This document shows, piece by piece, positions 6,537 to 8,059 of a stretch of 8,059 nt of DNA (within the stretch, counting starts at the first letter, position 1; each line of letters starts with the position of its first letter). The position numbers and the translations under genes were made by a program. The notes beneath the pieces are model-generated. The model saw only the letters and a list, made by a program, of their open reading frames with translations. It ran no database searches and was not told the DNA's origin. This stretch comes from Armatimonadetes bacterium UBA5829 (GTDB lineage: Bacteria > Armatimonadota > UBA5829), in NCBI GenBank assembly GCA_002431715.1, contig DJHI01000148.1:7263-15321 (forward strand), read 5' to 3'.

Positions 6537-7267
6537 TTTTTCGGATTCGCGAGCTTTCGTAGCTGATCCACTTCTTTCTTATTCAAGAATCTGTATCTGC
6601 CCTCCAAAATGCCCTTTAGGTCGAGAGAACCGAGCTTGATACGGGAGAGCTTATTCACTCTATGGCCGACCGCGGCAAACATTCTTCTAACCTGCCGCTT
6701 TCTTCCTTCATGAATAATGATACTGACAGTGCTGGTATTTGTTCCACTTGAATAAGAAATCAGCCTTGTTTTCGCAGGAGAAGTGATGCCGTCATCAAGC
6801 TCGACACCCTTTTCAAGCTGCCTGAGTTCATCAGCGGTAACCTTACCGCGAACTTCGGCGACATACGTCTTTTCGACCTCGTGGGAGGGATGAGTCATCA
6901 AATAGGCAAAGTCGCCGTCATTGGTGAGAAGCATAAGGCCTGAGGTATCGACATCGAGCCTTCCTACCGGATAGAGGAATGCATCGATAGACTTAACAAG
7001 CTCAATAACCGTATGCTTTGCGAACTTATCGAACCTGGTGCTGGTATAACCTACCGGTTTGTTGAGGAGGATGTAGAGCTTTTCCTGGCTGGTATCTATC
7101 GGGCTGCCGTCGAGGCTGATCCGGTCTTTCTCGGGGTCCGCTTTGGCGCCGAGTTGATCCACTACCCTGCCGTTGACCTGGACTCTACCTGTAGCGATTA
7201 AACTCTCGCAGTGACGTCGTGACCCTACGCCTGCGGCGGCGAGAATTTTTTGTAATCGCTGTTCCAT
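6533..7267 (-). CDS. rluB: RluB/RsuA-family rRNA pseudouridine synthase
   Basis: This 244-residue cytoplasmic enzyme isomerises a uridine in rRNA, most likely 23S position 2605 (E. coli numbering), by family resemblance. An N-terminal S4 RNA-binding domain (about 1-60) has MEQRLQKILAAAGVGSRRHCE and ATGRVQVNG. The catalytic domain has LLNKPVGYTST (67-77), the active-site Asp105 in VGRLDVDTSGLMLLTNDGD, and EGRKRQVRRMFAAVGHRV (187-204). I prefer the ATG at 7267, with GGTGG about five bases upstream. A GTG at 7276 would add three residues but has poorly placed SD bases. The start lies within the last 83 bp of the carboxypeptidase gene, in another frame, and the stop overlaps the next gene by 4 bp. 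RsuA and RluE/F relatives share these motifs, so the exact target is inferred. The carboxypeptidase-to-rluB order also occurs near B. subtilis dacB/spmA/spmB/rluB. Confidence 0.95.
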   Translation of the reverse strand: MEQRLQKILAAAGVGSRRHCESLIATGRVQVNGRVVDQLGAKADPEKDRISLDGSPIDTSQEKLYILLNKPVGYTSTRFDKFAKHTVIELVKSIDAFLYPVGRLDVDTSGLMLLTNDGDFAYLMTHPSHEVEKTYVAEVRGKVTADELRQLEKGVELDDGITSPAKTRLISYSSGTNTSTVSIIIHEGRKRQVRRMFAAVGHRVNKLSRIKLGSLDLKGILEGRYRFLNKKEVDQLRKLANPKK

Positions 7268-8059
7268 ATTTTCCACCCACCACCAAACAGGCCAGAATTA
7301 TCCCGCTGGTTTTTGTAAATCCCCATACCTTTCGTGCCATGCTGATCTGCACATCGCCCGCGGCACGAAGATCGGCGCTGCCGGCCTCATGGCCGTTTAC
7401 ATACGCAATCATCTTGCCGAGTTTCTCACCGCGGCTGATTGGAGCCCTGCATGGTTTTAAGACGACTTTTGTTGTGATCTTAGCCCCTGTCTTAGGCACC
7501 ACGATTCTGAAATCTTTTCGAGAGACTAAACAAACACTCTTTTGAGAACCGCCCTTAACCGTCGCCTTAGCGCAGGTCTCATTGGCCTTGGTTATACTCA
7601 CGGGCATGAAGTTTGTGAATGCATAGTCCATCATAGCTACGGTATCATTGCCAGCATTATTACTCTTCAGCACCGCAGAGACAATACGCCAGCCGTTTCT
7701 GGTCGCGGAGCCGACATAGCAGAAACCCGCCTGCTTTATGTACCCCGATTTTATTCCGTCGGCGCCATAGTAATCTCTCATAAACCGGCTTTTACTGAAG
7801 ACCGCCAGATCCTGCCTGTTCTTAGTCCTTGAAGTCAGCGCATACTTGCGGGTGTTCACGACTTCATTGAAGATCGGATAACGCATCGCATATCTCGCTA
7901 TCAGGCAGAGATCATAAGCAGATGAATAGTGGCCCTTTGCATAAAGCCCGTTAGGAGTTACAAAATGAGTGTCTTTGCAGCCTATTTCACGAGCTTTCTT
8001 ATTCATCATCGCCGCGAATTTGCTTGTGCTTCCCGCTATATGCTCGGCAGCCGCGACCG
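7185..8059 (-). CDS. D-alanyl-D-alanine carboxypeptidase (PBP5/DacF family), N-terminus beyond the window
   Basis: The visible 290 residues run in frame from the window edge. The frame stays open upstream of the methionine codon at 8009, and the residues there (VAAAEHIAGSTSKFAAMMNKK) continue the family motif that follows SxN. The enzyme trims the terminal D-Ala from peptidoglycan pentapeptides outside the membrane. Visible signatures are DTHFVTPNGL (29-38), YDLCLIARYAM (48-58) and the third active-site triad in DGIKSGYIKQAGFC (100-113), with KSG where most members have KTG. Serine keeps the hydroxyl. The SxxK and SxN motifs lie outside the window. Residues about 165-236 fit the PBP5 C-terminal beta domain. 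A short hydrophobic stretch (252-262) and an arginine-rich tail end the protein. The last 83 bases overlap rluB. Type and family are clear; the paralogue is not. Confidence 0.93.
   Translation of the reverse strand, partial: VAAAEHIAGSTSKFAAMMNKKAREIGCKDTHFVTPNGLYAKGHYSSAYDLCLIARYAMRYPIFNEVVNTRKYALTSRTKNRQDLAVFSKSRFMRDYYGADGIKSGYIKQAGFCYVGSATRNGWRIVSAVLKSNNAGNDTVAMMDYAFTNFMPVSITKANETCAKATVKGGSQKSVCLVSRKDFRIVVPKTGAKITTKVVLKPCRAPISRGEKLGKMIAYVNGHEAGSADLRAAGDVQISMARKVWGFTKTSGIILACLVVGGKYGTAITKNSRRRRRRVTTSLREFNRYR

Noticed and set aside
7268..7276. GTG start of rluB at 7276
   Set aside because: It would place the G-rich bases directly against the start codon, and it adds three residues before the conserved MEQRLQK. 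The ATG at 7267 has better spacing.
1..8059. CRISPR array, insertion sequence ends or integration sites
   Set aside because: No regularly spaced direct repeats, transposase motifs or long terminal inverted repeats were seen. The partial tRNA at the left edge is not followed by a duplicated tRNA end within the window.

Overview
The window is 8 kb of densely packed bacterial chromosome with roughly balanced base composition. It carries ordinary housekeeping genes and one secreted glycosidase. I see no phage, insertion sequence, CRISPR array or defence island. The gene set (three-finger topoisomerase I, D-Ala-D-Ala carboxypeptidase followed by an RluB-type pseudouridine synthase, a secreted clan GH-A glycosidase with beta-rich C-terminal modules) would fit a free-living, environmental, carbohydrate-degrading bacterium. 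Armatimonadota or a Firmicutes-like lineage is my guess, at low confidence, because nothing in the sequence fixes the phylum.

Left end (1-258): the 5' end of a tRNA-Ser gene on the minus strand runs off the window. Back to back with it are two very good sigma-70-type promoters, one firing leftward into the tRNA (35-63) and one rightward toward topA (77-105). A second rightward promoter-like element lies just before topA. The topA gene (259-2400, +) encodes a complete DNA topoisomerase I. It ends at a perfect 12-bp hairpin that also serves the convergent gene on the other strand.

Middle (2466-4661, -): a 731-residue exported glycoside hydrolase with a TIM-barrel catalytic domain (both catalytic glutamates visible) and a long beta-rich C-terminal half. 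It has its own ribosome binding site and a 115-bp upstream gap. No sugar transporter, regulator or second hydrolase accompanies it here.

Right half (4777-8059, -): a tight four-gene run transcribed leftward. In order these are a D-alanyl-D-alanine carboxypeptidase (start lies beyond the window), an RluB-family pseudouridine synthase, a one-pass membrane protein with a helical, TPR-like domain, and a periplasmic binding protein of the BtuF/FepB class. The carboxypeptidase reading frame overlaps rluB by about 83 bp out of frame. The other two junctions are 4-bp start/stop overlaps, so translational coupling in one operon is likely. The biochemical roles in this run are mixed (cell wall, ribosome, unknown envelope protein, corrinoid or iron-complex capture), so the grouping is evidence of co-expression rather than of one pathway.

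The window looks mostly ordinary. The points worth a second look are the long dac/rluB overlap and its arginine-rich tail, the unplaced membrane protein between rluB and the binding protein, the unassigned C-terminal modules of the glycosidase, and the compact divergent tRNA-Ser/topA promoter region.
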